DNA from: Todiramphus chloris collaris
Lineage: Eukaryota; Chordata; Aves; Coraciiformes; Alcedinidae
Reading direction: 5' to 3'
Length of the DNA: 64,000 nucleotides
Assembly (NCBI GenBank): GCA_025345505.1
Contig: JANVCC010000011.1
Span: 1,559,849 to 1,623,848 of the forward strand
The notes under the pieces are model-generated. The model worked only from the letters and a program-made list of their open reading frames with translations, had not been told where the DNA came from and ran no database searches. The position numbers and the translations under genes were made by a program. Shown piece by piece: positions 24,801-37,219 of this stretch (positions are counted from its first letter, which is position 1; each line of letters begins with the position of its first letter).

Positions 24801-27800
24801 CATTTTAATAAATTGCGCTTAGCAAAGCCTGTTCCCTAACAACAGGTGACAGCAGAACATGGTTCTCTCCAATGCAAGCTGTTTTGTGAACCTGCCCGCT
24901 GTGACATGAACGCTTATCTCATTTTCAGACTCTGGCATGGATATCTCACCAGTCACCGCCTCCAGCCCAGCTCATGCTTATGTTCTTCCAGCAAGACGTG
25001 CTGGCACCTTCCTGCACATTTCACAGTATGTTTTTATTACTCCAGGCACGTGCATATGTTCTTCTTTTTCCTTTCTTTTCTTTTTTATTTTTTTTTTTAA
25101 CTCCATGTCCTACATGTTTTTGAACCTGAAAGGGAAGGACTTCTTGGTTTTACAGGTTTGGATTTGTTCCTCTGGATTCAGGGCAGTATCTCCTAACAAA
25201 AACAAAATGCTGGAGTCCAATCTGTCAAATTAAAGCAAAGATTTACCAAAGGAAAATATGCTTACAAAGTAAATATAACTTAATTTAATTGGTTCCTATT
25301 ATCACTTCTATTGGAGCCTGCAAGTATAATCTGGTGCTGAAGTAATTAATTGGGTGTGAAATAGCTACTGTGCCAAAACTCACTTGTAGGGAATGAAACT
25401 CAGACTTCTTGTCCTGGCTGTTACCTGCAGCGTCTTGGCTTTGTTATTTTGCACAGCAGAGCGAATCACAGCGCTGAGCTGTGCAATCAAATGCTCAGAT
25501 AAATGCCTCACTCTGTTTTCATGACAGAGTGGTTACGACTACGGGCATTTTCCCACCCAGGTCAGGTTGAAATTGGTTTCAGGGGGAAGTCAGCGGACTG
25601 GTTTAGTGCTGCTGGGAGGGCAGGCATTTATTTTTGTGGTTTTCAGTGGCTTAATATAGTCTCAGCTTTAATGGATCTGTTTTTTTCCCCTCCCTGCTCT
25701 GACTTTACAATAAAGGAGCTTTGTCTGATGTTTTGTGGAGGGAATGGGGAGTAGTGGGGAGAAGAGGATGCTGGGATGGCACAGCTCTGTTCTCAGCAGC
25801 AGCAGCAGCAATGAGAGAGTCACTGCTCCTGGTCTTTCATTCCATTTTGCCAGGATGGTCACTTGTGCAAGCTGGGAATTAGCTCAAGCAGTACATCTGG
25901 ATCAAAGGTGACCCAGGCTCAAGTAATGAAGAGATTTTGAGATCCTGACATGTCCTGAGATGACACTCAGCTGCTGCAACTGGAGCAAACAGGAGAGATG
26001 GCTTTTCATGATGCTTCTTCCCACCTCCTCCACTTTTGGGTCCCCAGGTGCTTCCCCCTGCAGTTCTCTCCAACCCCCTTGGCACTTGCTGTGTCATCTG
26101 CCACTTTGGGGAAGTCCCTGTTCCTTGAGAGCAGAGTCCACAAGTGGAGGTGGGCACGACTCTCCCATTTATCACTCACCTTATCTTTCAGCTTCTCTAA
26201 ACAAGAGGATTTCCTCTTATTTTGCATTTACATTATGTTTGCAAGCCCAGCTCTTCCTTGTACTGGATGAAAGTGTATTTGAGCTTGGGAATTCACACCA
26301 CACTTGCGCATTTGCTTTTTCTCTGCTGCATCCAAAGTAAGCAGGACTGTATCTGTTAAACACACCCAGGAAAGTGGGTGTAAGACTGGGTTGATGCTTG
26401 GCAAGAGGTGTTGGATGGTCCAGGCTTTGCTTAAAGTACAGATGAAAAAAACAGCTCCAAATAGACCTTCTTCTGATCATTGGACCTCCTGCCTGTGGGG
26501 TCTTGCAGACAGCTTGCTGCCATGTGGTTTTTGGGAGCTGCTTGGAGACACACGCAAAGACTTTAGAATGACAAGACAACATAAAAAATAAAAGGACTTT
26601 GAGGTGATTACTGCCCACCGAAAGAACTGACCAAAGTTAGAAAATGGGCTTTGGTGGAGATAAGCCTTTATACACTAGGACATCAGCTCTGCTCCCTGGA
26701 GTCTTTGGTGAAAGCAGTCAAGACAAAAGAAGTGCTGCTATTATTAGATCTAATGAAAATGCTGATAAAACACTTCAGACCAAAAAAAAAAAGGCTTTCT
26801 GAGCAAGAGCTCAACCTTAGTAGGAACATCCTGATTGCTATTTTCCAACCTTGTCCCTCAAGGGAAAGCAGAGACTCACCCTTATCTTATATCCTTTTAA
26901 AGTAGCATCAGTGTTCTGGTTTTTATTAAAAGTTTTGATTTGTTTAAAATTGCGCAGGTTTTTGCTTTGTGAAGCTTACTTCTTTCCACTTCTTCCTTTC
27001 TCTCCTTCTCTGTATAAATATTTATGTATGTATTTAACGAAAAATTTATTCTTAAATACAGATTTCAACAAGGGACAACATCTTCTTTAAGGTGTCTGGA
27101 GATTTTTGCTCAACCCCAACCCCATCAAGGCCTCCTCTGTGCATCCTTGAGTCCCTCCCTTAGTTTTCTTGTATCTAAAAATTTGGTTAATGCAATCCTG
27201 CATCCCTGGTGTGACAGAGAATTAAAGTATTTCTTGCTCACCAGCCAGAGATATTCTCCTGGAAGTTAGATGCTCAGGACCAAGGCAGTCCTGGGGGATC
27301 CACAGTCACAAGGTCTTGTTTTATTTTTGGAAGAAAGTCCTAGTGCATGGAGGAGGGAGCAGGAACCAAGCTCACTCAGAATGGCATGGATGCACCCCAG
27401 TGTAAAGACACCCTGAACACACGGTTCTGGTCCCCAGCCAAACCCCCCAGACCTTGCAGGATCGCAGGGGCCATTCGCCAAGGGTAGCATTTCCCTGCAA
27501 AGCCCCCATGGACAGCGGGGGAGGAAAAACACCCAGTTCACCCCGGGTAGCCTCACCGTGAACCATCAGTGCTGGGATCGATCGTGGCTCACAGGCCAGG
27601 CCAGGCTGGGGAACCTCATAAATCATGTAGAAGTGTAGAGTTATGGGTTTCCTCAGACAAGCACCACTAATTGCAGTGTGCTCTGATTGCTGGTACGAGG
27701 CCATGTAACTCGCTGGTGAGCCTGGGGAGGAGGGGTGCTGGAAAGGGTGGTGCAATTTTCATGGCAGGGGGAGGGGTGTAGATGGACTTAGAGCCCCCCA

Positions 27801-29415
27801 TGAGGTGCAAGGCAGGAGCACAGCTCAGATGAACATCATTCCCTACCAGCTCTTTCCCAGAGTTACCAATCTCAGCATGAAAAGCCTTAGCCCTGCAAAT
27901 TGTCTGAATATGTCCAGTTTTTCTCCTTTTGAGGCCAGCACTTCCCAGTGAAGCAAAAAGCAGCTCAAACTGTGAGGAAAGGCAGGCTGGGAGGCAGATA
28001 TCAATGGGAGCTCCATCTGTGGAGGGCCATTACTTGGTGGTGCAAATGCTCCGGGGCTGGGTCTTTGTAGTAAAGCAATCCTTGTGATCGCTCCACGCCC
28101 GAGCCAAGTGACTCAGAGTAAAAATAATTAAATATGTTAATAATTATCAGGGGCCCCTTTGATTAAAACAAATAAAGCTTGCGGTGTGTAAGCAAGGAGG
28201 AATGTGTAGGTTTGCAGGGCTTGGATCACAACCAGGACACAATAGCAAAGGCGGATACAGTGCCTGGGTTGGGCATCAGAGGGACATGGGAAAAAGCTCA
28301 AGTGCAAGCCAATTAGAGATGTCAAAGGTGGCCAGGTCCCTGATGCAGCAGTTACCCCCATCCTTGATCCCAATGCGCTGCCCCAAGAGCAGAGATGAAA
28401 TGTGGGACTGGAGGCATCACATCTCAGCCCATCCAAGTGGGAGACCCAGCAGGTTTTGGGTAGCTGGTCTGGGAATCAACATCACACAAACTCCTGAGGG
28501 AAGGTGGGAGGTAATTTTGGAAGGTGAAGGAAATGTTAAATATAATTATTTACACCCTGAAGGGTGTTCATTCAGATGCCTTGGGCATCTAATGTGTGGA
28601 GGAGGACATTCCTGAAGGGAGACTCAGATCTCATGGGGGATGGCTTGGCCACTTCAGTGTGGTGCTTGTAGGGTGAAGCCTTACCAGGAAGGGTCTTTTC
28701 TGTGCTAACCCTTGACAAAGCACTTGTCCTGCTTGAGGAGGGATATAGTAGACACTGTCCTGAGCTTGGGAAACAATTGCAAAAGCATTTCAGATGAGGT
28801 GGACATGCCCAGACAACAGGCCCTCTGCTCCTTGTTCTACATGGAGCACTTGTCCCTGTTGTCCTTGGAGCCAAAGGTGGTTTCTGTACCCATTGGGCTT
28901 TCAGGCCTGTAGTGGTCTGCTTCAGATGTTGGATATCTGCATTTTTGACCAAGGGAGGAGATGGTGCTGGTGTGGTGCTTCAACAGGAGACCAGGGAGCT
29001 CATCTTCTGTTCTGGAATGTGCCCAGGGGCAGGTGGGTAGTGGTAGCAGTCACAGCAGAATCTGGAGAAGCTTTTCTGTGGCTGTTTTGATCTCTCAAGT
29101 GTACAAGTGATAAGAATCAGGGCTTGATGTGCTGGGAGGGCATTTATAGACATAGCGAAATGCGCCTGTGGAGCAGGAGGGTGAGTTCACACCATATCAT
29201 GCTCAGGATCAGTAATGCTCTAGGGATTGAATACTAAAACCTACTGACAGAGTGTGTTTCCTTTATGGGTGCTTATGCAGCACCATACTGCACTCGTGCG
29301 TGTAATATTGCATGCATGCTATGGCCAATGCAGACTGCCAGAAGCTGAAAGTCTATCTGCCTCAGCTTCATAGAGCTTTTGAAGTAAAATTCTAGGTTGA
29401 GTGAAGCTGCAGCCA
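21851..29415. other. Long repeat-poor intergenic stretch
   Basis: About 7.5 kb without a recognisable CR1 or LTR, the longest such gap left of THAP12. Open frames of up to 183 codons (minus, 23129-23680) show no domain or exon structure. The 27.4-27.6 kb part is moderately GC- and CpG-rich but too small and sparse to call a CpG island. The candidate enhancer at 28.1 kb lies here. Confidence 0.5.
28100..28180. promoter_or_regulatory. Candidate enhancer with AP-1, homeodomain, TCF/LEF and forkhead motifs
   Basis: Within 80 bases there is a perfect AP-1 site TGACTCA (28109-28115), AT-rich homeodomain-type sites (TAATTA, TTAATAATTA), a TCF/LEF site CTTTGAT (28157-28163) and a forkhead-like AAACAAATAAA. 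The palindrome GGGGCCCC lies beside the TCF/LEF site. The block has no repeat similarity and looks like a constrained element. Conservation could not be tested here. Confidence 0.3.
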
Positions 29416-29812
29416 TTACAGAATCAGCAAATCACAGGATGATAGGGGCTGGAAGGGACCTTGGGTGATCATTGAGTCCAACCCCCCTGCCAACATAGGT
29501 TCACCTAAAGAAGGCTGCACATGAACATGGCCAGGTGGGTTTTGAATGTCTCCAGAGAAGGAGACTCCACCATTTCTCTGGGAAACCTGTTCCAGTGCTC
29601 CACCACCCTCAAAGTAAAGCATTTCCTCCTCATATTTAGAGGGAACTTCCTATGTTCAAGTTTGTGTCCATTGCCCCTAGTCCTGTCACTGGGCACCACT
29701 GTAAAGACCAGTCCCATCCTCCTGACACCCATCCTTTAATTATTTATAGCATTGGTAAGATCCTCCCTCACTCTTCTCTTTTCCAGATTAAATAGAACCA
29801 ACTTTTGGATAA
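29416..29812 (-). mobile_element. CR1 LINE 3' fragment
   Basis: The plus strand carries the reverse-complemented 3' UTR (GGAAGGGACCTTGGGTGATC) and then ORF2 C-terminal sequence. On the minus strand short open frames read [17 protein letters not shown] and [19 protein letters not shown], diagnostic of CR1. It is truncated at its 5' end near 29812. Confidence 0.9.
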
Positions 29813-30348
29813 GCAAATACAGCACCCCAGGGAGGAAAAGCTCTCTGTATCCCAAAGCATTTTTATTCCCAGAATGGAGCTCCTGTGAAACACAGGAATC
29901 AGGTTGTCCTCTCTGCATGGGGTTGAGTGTCTTACTTCATGAGCAGATGCAGATTTTCCACTGAAACGCACAATGTCTGGGGCAATCTGTGAGCACACAG
30001 CAAGATGACTCAGCTGCTGCAAAGGGCAAGAAGGAAAAAAAAAAAAAGATCCAGTTCATCCTGATAGGAAATCTGAGAGAGAGTCAACACAGCAACTCTC
30101 TCTGGAAATCAGCCAGGGCACTGGAGCTACCACCCCTTCACAAGCCCAAAAAGGACCCAAAGTCAGAGAGCAATGGACGTTACCTATAAACAGGACACAG
30201 CTCTGAGGCCTTTTCTTCCCACTCCGGGAGATGGAGCATGAAGAGGAAGGGCAGACACCACCAACACCTTCTGCCATGTGGTCTGTGTCTGTTATTTTGC
30301 ATCGTGCTGCCCTGCTAATAAAACAAGCAGTGTCCTTGCAGTACTTTC

Positions 30349-30369
30349 GGGGGGGGGGGGGGGGGGGGG
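30349..30369. repeat. Homopolymer run of 21 G
   Basis: The run is uninterrupted. Such runs are unstable, can form G-quadruplexes and are difficult to sequence, so the exact length is uncertain. Confidence 0.95.
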
Positions 30370-31527
30370 ACGTAAAATGCATTTGCCGTTCATTTATTTT
30401 TTTAAGGCCCTATTTCAGAGTAGGAGAGGAAAAAGATCTCTGCGAGGGGCACACTCACTAACAGGAAAGCACAATATGCTCTATTGCTCTTTCTTCTCCC
30501 ACAGCACCTCACTGACTCCCTGAGAAGGGAAAAAAAAAAAAAAAAAGGGTTTAGGTGATGTAGCTGTACAGCTTATAAAGCAGCATCTCCTTAACACATG
30601 GTTGTAGTTACACAGCTGGGCAGCAGACATGTATTTTGGGAAGATACCTGGCCAGAGTGCAGCCAGCTGTGATCTGATATCCAGGGTAACTGCGCCACCT
30701 CATGGTCCCCAGAGCCAAAGAGCTCAGAAGTGGGAGTCAACTGCACAATGTGACTTGTGTTCCCTGAAAAACGTCTTCACATCCTCCTCTGAGAAAAGCT
30801 GCAGCATCTTTACTCACTGTAGTGAAGTCACCTCCTTTAGTAAGGCCAGGTGGGGATTTGCTCCACGGATTACTGCCTTACTTTGACAATACTCCCAGTA
30901 GTCTCCAAATGAACTATTGTTCCTTCTAAAACAGTGATGAAGTAAGAGCTGGAGATGTCTTTCTATACAGATGTCCCCTGCTTGCTCTGGGACTGCTCCT
31001 TAGAGCACATGCATCTTTTCTTCCTACAGTTCTTCTTTAAGAGACCTATTCCCTGTGGCTTCCTGATGCTTGCCAGCAGATGTGAGATTGCAGCCCAGTA
31101 GATCACATCCCAGAGAGGGGCTGTGCCAGATTATCATGTTCTGCTTCCCTTTTCTTTGATCCACTTGAACTAATCTCTCTCATTTGGCACCCCAGGCAAC
31201 CCTTCTTTTAGCCTCCTGTTCTCACCCTTCTCACACTTTCAGCTGATTGTTGGCCGTGTCTCCCACAAGCTGTCACTTGGGTATTCACGCCTGGATTTTC
31301 CTGCCTTTTCCTCCATAAGAGCTGGTGGGGGGAAGTTTCACCAGCTGAAGTCCAGCACAAAGTAGTCATCTAGTGCTCTCCCACAGTGAAAAGAGAGGGC
31401 AGAGTACCTTCAGGGTTAAGTTGGCTATCTAACCTATCTAGCCCTACAACCACTCTCTGGAAATACCTCACTTTTTCCCATGGCCCACAGTGAGGTTCCA
31501 ATGTCAACTATGTTTATTTGAAGCCCT

Positions 31528-31690
31528 TAGATCATGGAATCATAGAATTATAGAATGGTTTGTGGTGGGAGGGACCTTAAGGATCATCTCGTTCCAACCT
31601 CCCTTCCATGGCTAAATTTACCCTGAATCCCAATGAACTACTGTTCTCAGTGATGAGTACCTCCACCTTTTTCCACTCACCTTCATCCTT
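31528..31690 (-). mobile_element. CR1 LINE 3' end, short
   Basis: The sequence starts with ATCATGGAATCATAGAATTATAGAATGG and GGAGGGACCTTAAGGATCATC, the reverse complement of the CR1 3' end. The remainder is degraded and merges into unique sequence near 31690. Confidence 0.8.
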
Positions 31691-34021
31691 TTGTTGCTTC
31701 TGCAACCAAATGTATTGCTAAGTGCTTTTTCAATTCTGATTCCATCCTAACTGCACAAGGAGAGATTGAAAAGATCACTGGCTTCTTCCTCGTGCCTAAC
31801 TTATGGTGCACAACCAATCCTGCTGAGCACTCCTGCTGTCTCCTCCTTATTCATGTTCAACCACACAGATTGCATTTCCACGGATGACTTCGCTTTGCCA
31901 CGTTGACCCAGCACCAGTCCTTGTCTGCAGCAAGACAACAATAAAGATCATGGTTAATTTATGACAACATTACACAAACTGTGTGACCAGGTATCACTGA
32001 CTCCCGACATGGGTAGTTCCTGGCACCATAAAACACATGTGAAGTGCAAGCAGAATAAGAAATACTTCAGAGATCTGATGTAACCTAAATCTAGATACAG
32101 CTAATATTTTTTAATTCACACACACACCCCCCAAAATCTGTTCATAGGCTTTTGGGAGAAGATGCAATTTGAAGCAGGGCTTAGAGACATTCTGATTATC
32201 ATTCTGCCTTGTCTTCTCTATTTCCTTTACCCATCACCTTTCATTTTCTCCTGATATTTATCTGCTTGCAGTGAGTTGGGAGCTGAATGCTGAGCTCTGA
32301 TGTGATATTGCAGCTTCTTGGGGTGGAGGCCACTCTTACAGACTCAGCTTAGGGAAAGGGGTTTTTACCTGCTGTCCCAGGAATTATGAGGCAAGAAGTT
32401 CTTCATATCAGGACAATTTATTTACTTGCAGTTTGGAAATCTCATCTCTGTTTTGACCCAAAATGTCATACAGAATGAGAACAAAATTCTTACAAGGGAC
32501 AGATGTAGCTGTCCCCCTGTACAAACAATTTACAAGGCAAAAGAGGGATGATTTGGTGAAACAACTGAAATACATCCAAGGGAAATTATTTCAAGCTATT
32601 TGAGAAGCTGCTTATAAAATTTACTCAGGATCTTTCCTGTGTCCTTGTCTTCAGCATCTACCATCGATGTGATCTCCCACTTTGAATTCAGAGGTTCTTA
32701 CTGGAATGAAGAATTAGGGAAATTTTTAAAGCAGAGAGGAGTGACTGGTTGCTCAACTGCTGCCAAACTCCTTGACTTCATGTTTCAAACAAAGCAGTGA
32801 GATGCAAGGTGTCCTTGGAAAACTGGAGACATCAGCCTCAAGTAAATGTGATCCAGTAAAAGCCATTCTGCTCCCTCCCCATCTCTTCCCCCTGCCAGCT
32901 TTAGAATTAATCTCCCAAATGCACTTCATATGCAGGAAGGGACAAAACTGAACCGACCCATAAAAAAGCTGAAACAATGTGACCTATGAGGCTCATTTTA
33001 CCAGAACACCTTCTAGAGCAGGTACTTAAGTGTCTCCATTGTCTTTATGCCAGCAAAATGAGTATTGCCAAACTCTGTTCCCTGGCCTGAAGGCCAGGTA
33101 AGATAGAAGGGTCTGTACCTTTATCATTAATCTGTATTGCTTTCCAGAGCAGGTAGGTCACATCCATCCTCATCACCTGGACAAAACTGTTCCAGGGACC
33201 ATGCACAAAATTTATTTGTAAGGCCAGTTGAGACCTGTGCTGGTTATTAGCATGAATGCAGTCAGAATGTTTTATTTGCATGCAAGAGTGATGGTGTCGT
33301 GGCCTTGCCAGTGAACACTGGCCAAGTGAAGTCCAATCCTACCCCATGAGTGAGGATCAAGGGCTCAGATTTAGCTCAGAAGGTTGCCTGGAACCAAAGA
33401 AAGACCAAGACTGAAATGAAAACCTAATTGTCCATGTTACTTAGGAGGAGGAGAAGAAAGACAAATTAAAAAAAAAACCCAAAACCCCCAAAAAATCGGG
33501 TATTCAACTACCCAGCACAAAGGCTATTCAACATCTGTCTGGAGTCAGTGGGACACATGCCAGCTACTGGAGGGATGAGCTGATAGAGACTAGAAAAAGA
33601 GAGCATCGCATCCCCATTTAGGTTCTCACTCTTCTCTCTGCCCCAATTCAATGAGGTAATGAGACAATTTGGCTTCTTCATACCTGTGGCCATAACATCC
33701 TGTTTCCATTTATGATCAAAGCAGTCCAGGCACCGCAGGTTTTGTAGAATGTTGTAAGAACTGCTGAGGGTAATTCAATGAGCTGGATTATGAAGTAGAT
33801 CAAACTAGAAAATTAAGCTAAAATAGAGGAAAAAGCCCCATAACACCTTTGGAGTGCAAAGGGTATTACTAGCTCTCTATGACAAGTCACAGGCAACATC
33901 ATTACTTTCAGTGGATGCAACCACATGTTTAAGCCAGAATTTTTGGTATGATATTTGACTATCTGATTCCTGGAAATAGTCTCCATGCCAGAGCAATATT
34001 TGCACATATAACCTCCTAGTT

Positions 34022-34925
34022 ACAGTAAGTTTGCAGGTGACACCAATTTAGACGGGTATGTTAATTTGCTTGAAGGAAAGCAAGCTCTACAGAGGGATCT
34101 GGACAGGTTGGGTTGATGGGCTGAGGCCTGTAGGATGATGTTCAACAAGACCAAGGGCTGGTCCTGGACTTGGGTCAAAACAACCCCCTGCAACATTACA
34201 GGCTTGGAGAAGAGTGTCTGGAAACTGCCTGGTGGAAAGGGACTTAGGAGTGTTGATGGACAGGCAGCTGAAGATGAGCCAGCGTGTGCTCAGGTGGCCA
34301 AGAAGGCCACCAGCATCCTGGCTTAGATCAGCACCAGTGTGGCCAGCAGGACTAGGGCAGGGACTATTCCCCTGGACTGGGCACTGAGGAGGCCGCGCCT
34401 CAAATCCTGGGTTCAGTTTTGGGACCCTTACTCCAAAAAGGACATTAAGGGGCTGGAGTATGTCGAGAGAAGGGCAACAAAGCTGGGGAAGGGTCTAGAG
34501 CACAAGTCTTGTGAAGGAGTGTCTGAGGGATCTGTGGTTATTGAGCCTGGAGATAAGGAGGCTCAGGGGAGATCTTCTCGCTCTCCATAACTCCCTGAAA
34601 GGAGGTTGAAGCCAGGAGGGGGTTGGTCTCTTCTCCCAAGGAGCAAGCAATAGGACAAGACAAGAGGAAACAGCCTCAAGTTGTGTCAGGGGAGGTTCAG
34701 GTTGGACATTAGGAAAAATTTCTTCCCTGAAAGGGTTATCAAGGCCTGGAACAAGCTGCCCAGGGCAGTGATGAAGTCCTTGTCCCTGAAGGGGTTTCAA
34801 AGCTGTGTAGATGTGGTGCTTTAAGACATGGTTTAGTGGTGACCTGGCAGTGCTGGGTTAACAGTTGGACTTGATGATCTTGAATTCTTTAAACCAGAAT
34901 GATTTTATGTTTCTATGATTCTAGT
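34022..34925 (+). mobile_element. CR1 LINE fragment of about 900 bases, longest in the window
   Basis: The copy begins inside the reverse transcriptase region (the KFAGDTNLDG-like stretch near 34028 corresponds to the FADD catalytic box, with an Asp to Gly change). It runs through the C-terminal part of ORF2 and the 3' UTR to the TTTATGTTTCTATGATTCTAG tail near 34922. It is multiply frameshifted. Short open frames at 34135-34590 on plus, and on minus, are fragments or shadows of it. Confidence 0.93.
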
Positions 34926-36162
34926 TTTCTTCAGTCTGTCACAGATGCTCATGCAGTTCAGTGTACTTTCTGTCCCCCAGGACTTGTCAAGCAATTAAAT
35001 GTCACAGCCTCTTTTGGTCAGTATTGCCACTCTTTGCTTTAAGATAGTCGAACCAGGGAATGGAGCTGTTAATTGTGTGATCTTACTCAGAGAGGAGGAA
35101 AATATCCCTTTGCAATTCAGAATGGTGCTCAGTACTATACCAAGGTTTACTGCTGATCCAAATCATAACAACAAAAGCAAACAGAATAAATGGGGAAAAG
35201 AGAAAAGGGATTTGCATTCATACACACATGCAGCTTTTTACATTAATGGGAGCAGGTGAAGAGAGGAAAGAGCCACATATCCTCCCATTCTCAGGTCTGT
35301 TATTTGGAGATGCCATATCAGACTAAGGGACCAGCCCAAGTGCTGGATCCCACCTTCCCTTCCTGTAGTTACTGCTTTTAAACTCACAACGAGTGTGCTG
35401 TCATTTGAGTTCAGAAGATATGTTGACTGTATTTGCCAGCCCTGGAATCTTACAGTTGTTTGTCAAAGCCCCACCTATCCCATGCAGCACTTCCCTTCTG
35501 ATAATTGCTTATGAGATACAGAGCTAAATAATGGACAGGGGAGAAAACTCTCCAATTCTTACCATTATCTTGAGGGTGGCCTGTTAAAACATGAACTCTC
35601 TGATATTTTCTTCCAAGCTCCTCCCCTGAGATATGCCTTTCAGCATCCCTGGAATTTCCTTGCACTTGGACACTGCCTGGAATTGTCGTGGGAAAATGGT
35701 GAAATTGGGAAAGTGTCATTTGGTGTTGAAAGCTTCTCAATTTTGCCGGGAATGAAGGGAAACACAGAGTGTTGAGATACAGAAAAAAAACAAAAACACA
35801 AAACCAATTAAGATTCTTAAAAGTCTTGTTGAGTTTATTTATTCATTGTAATGGTGAAGAGGTTACAACCCCAAGACTTCACGTTCCCCAAGATGTGGGG
35901 CATGATCCTGCCTGTCTGAAAGGGAAGAAGGTTTCTTAGGGCAGGGACTAGTCCCTGTCGTGGAATCAGTGGCATAAAGCCATTTTTGCAAATGTCAGGA
36001 AAATGGCAATAACCTCCACTGCAGCCCTGGGATTGTGCCCTGCTTTGAGTTAGAACAGAATAATTCTGCTCTATGATTTTGCTTTTCAGTTCAGTCTTTT
36101 CTAAGTGGCTGCACTTTCTAAAGTTAGCAGCCTGTTTTCCCAGGCAATGTCTGCTTCTAGCA
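34926..36162. other. Intergenic, unique sequence between a CR1 and an LTR
   Basis: No coding or repeat signal was recognised. Confidence 0.5.
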
Positions 36163-36671
36163 GTGATAACACCCCATGTTTAGAGTTACTACCAAGGATT
36201 GGTGTGCAGACCAAGGCCACTGCTGGATCTTGCGTACCACATTGCAGGGTGTAGAAAGTAAAAGGTCACACCTGCAGGACAGGACAGGTGAGCCTGAAGT
36301 GATCACTGAGAGATTCCATCCCATATACGTCATATTCAGTATAAAGCTGAGGGGTCATGAGGGTCAAACTTCTTCAATGGTGGGCATCCAAGGAGGACTC
36401 TGCACTTTCTGCCTTCCATCCCAATTGTGTGTTCCTGAATCCAGTTCCAGAACTCAGCTCCTGAATCCTTTTCCTGTCTGAAGTCTAGGACTTCGCCAGT
36501 GCTTGTATATATTCCATTTTTACTATTATTATTTTCATTAAAGCTGTTTTAGCTTTCTTTTCTAATCACTGTTTCTCTCCCTTATTCCCTTTCTCTTCCC
36601 CTTTACGGAGGGAGGGGCGTTAACAAAGAGTGTCTAAGTCTAAAAGGCTGCCCTGACCCTAAACCACAACA
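36163..36671 (+). mobile_element. Solo LTR of a second endogenous retrovirus family
   Basis: The LTR body ends CCACAACA at 36671. It has a TATA-like TATAAAG at 36340-36346, an ATTAAA polyadenylation signal at 36537-36542 and a CT-rich then G-rich 3' segment. The left edge near 36163 is uncertain and may be truncated. No retroviral gene is attached. It differs from the LTR family at 13.2 kb. Confidence 0.75.
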
Positions 36672-36771
36672 GACTGATTAAGTCACAAGTGCAAAACACC
36701 ACCATAAATGCCAGAATTGCTCTTGCTTGGGCTATCAGAAACCTCAGGCAGAGCACTGTTGTAGCATGAAA

Positions 36772-37219
36772 GACATGGACCTGTTGGAATGAGTCCAAAG
36801 GCTGGAACCCCTCTGCTGTGAGGCCAGGCTGAGAGAGTTGGGGTTGTTCAGCCTGGAGAAGAGAAGGCTCCAGGGAGACCTTCTTGTGGCTTTCCAGTAC
36901 TTACAGGAGCCTTATACAACAGATGGGGACAATCTTTTTAGCAGGGCCTGTTGCAACAGGACAAGGGGTGCTGGCTTTAAGCTAAAAAAGGGAGATCTAG
37001 ACTAAATATAAGGAAGACATTTTTCACAATGAAGGTGTTGAAACACTGCTCCAGCTTGCCCAGAGAGATGGTTGATGCCCCAGCCCTGGAAACATTCCAG
37101 GTGAGGTTGGACAGGGATCTGAGCAACCAGATCCAGTTGCAGATGTCCCCTCACTGCAGGGGGATTGGACTAGATGACCTTTAAAGGTGTCTTCCAACCC
37201 AAACCATGCTATGATTCTA
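36772..37219 (+). mobile_element. CR1 LINE 3' fragment
   Basis: ORF2 C-terminal text (the GVVQPGEEKAPGRP-type region near 36840) leads into ACATTCCAGGTGAGGTTGGA, then GGACTAGATGACCTTTAAAGG, and ends ATGCTATGATTCTAC. It lies about 100 bases past the LTR end at 36671, in the same orientation. Confidence 0.92.

Larger units (their letters stand above)
29813..34021. other. Intergenic, unique sequence apart from one short CR1 and a G run
   Basis: No coding signal was seen. The stretch holds the 21-G run at 30.35 kb, an A run at 30531-30546 and the short CR1 at 31.5 kb. Confidence 0.5.

Noticed and set aside
27400-27600. CpG island or promoter
   Set aside because: Only about 200 bases with modest CpG content and no associated exon.
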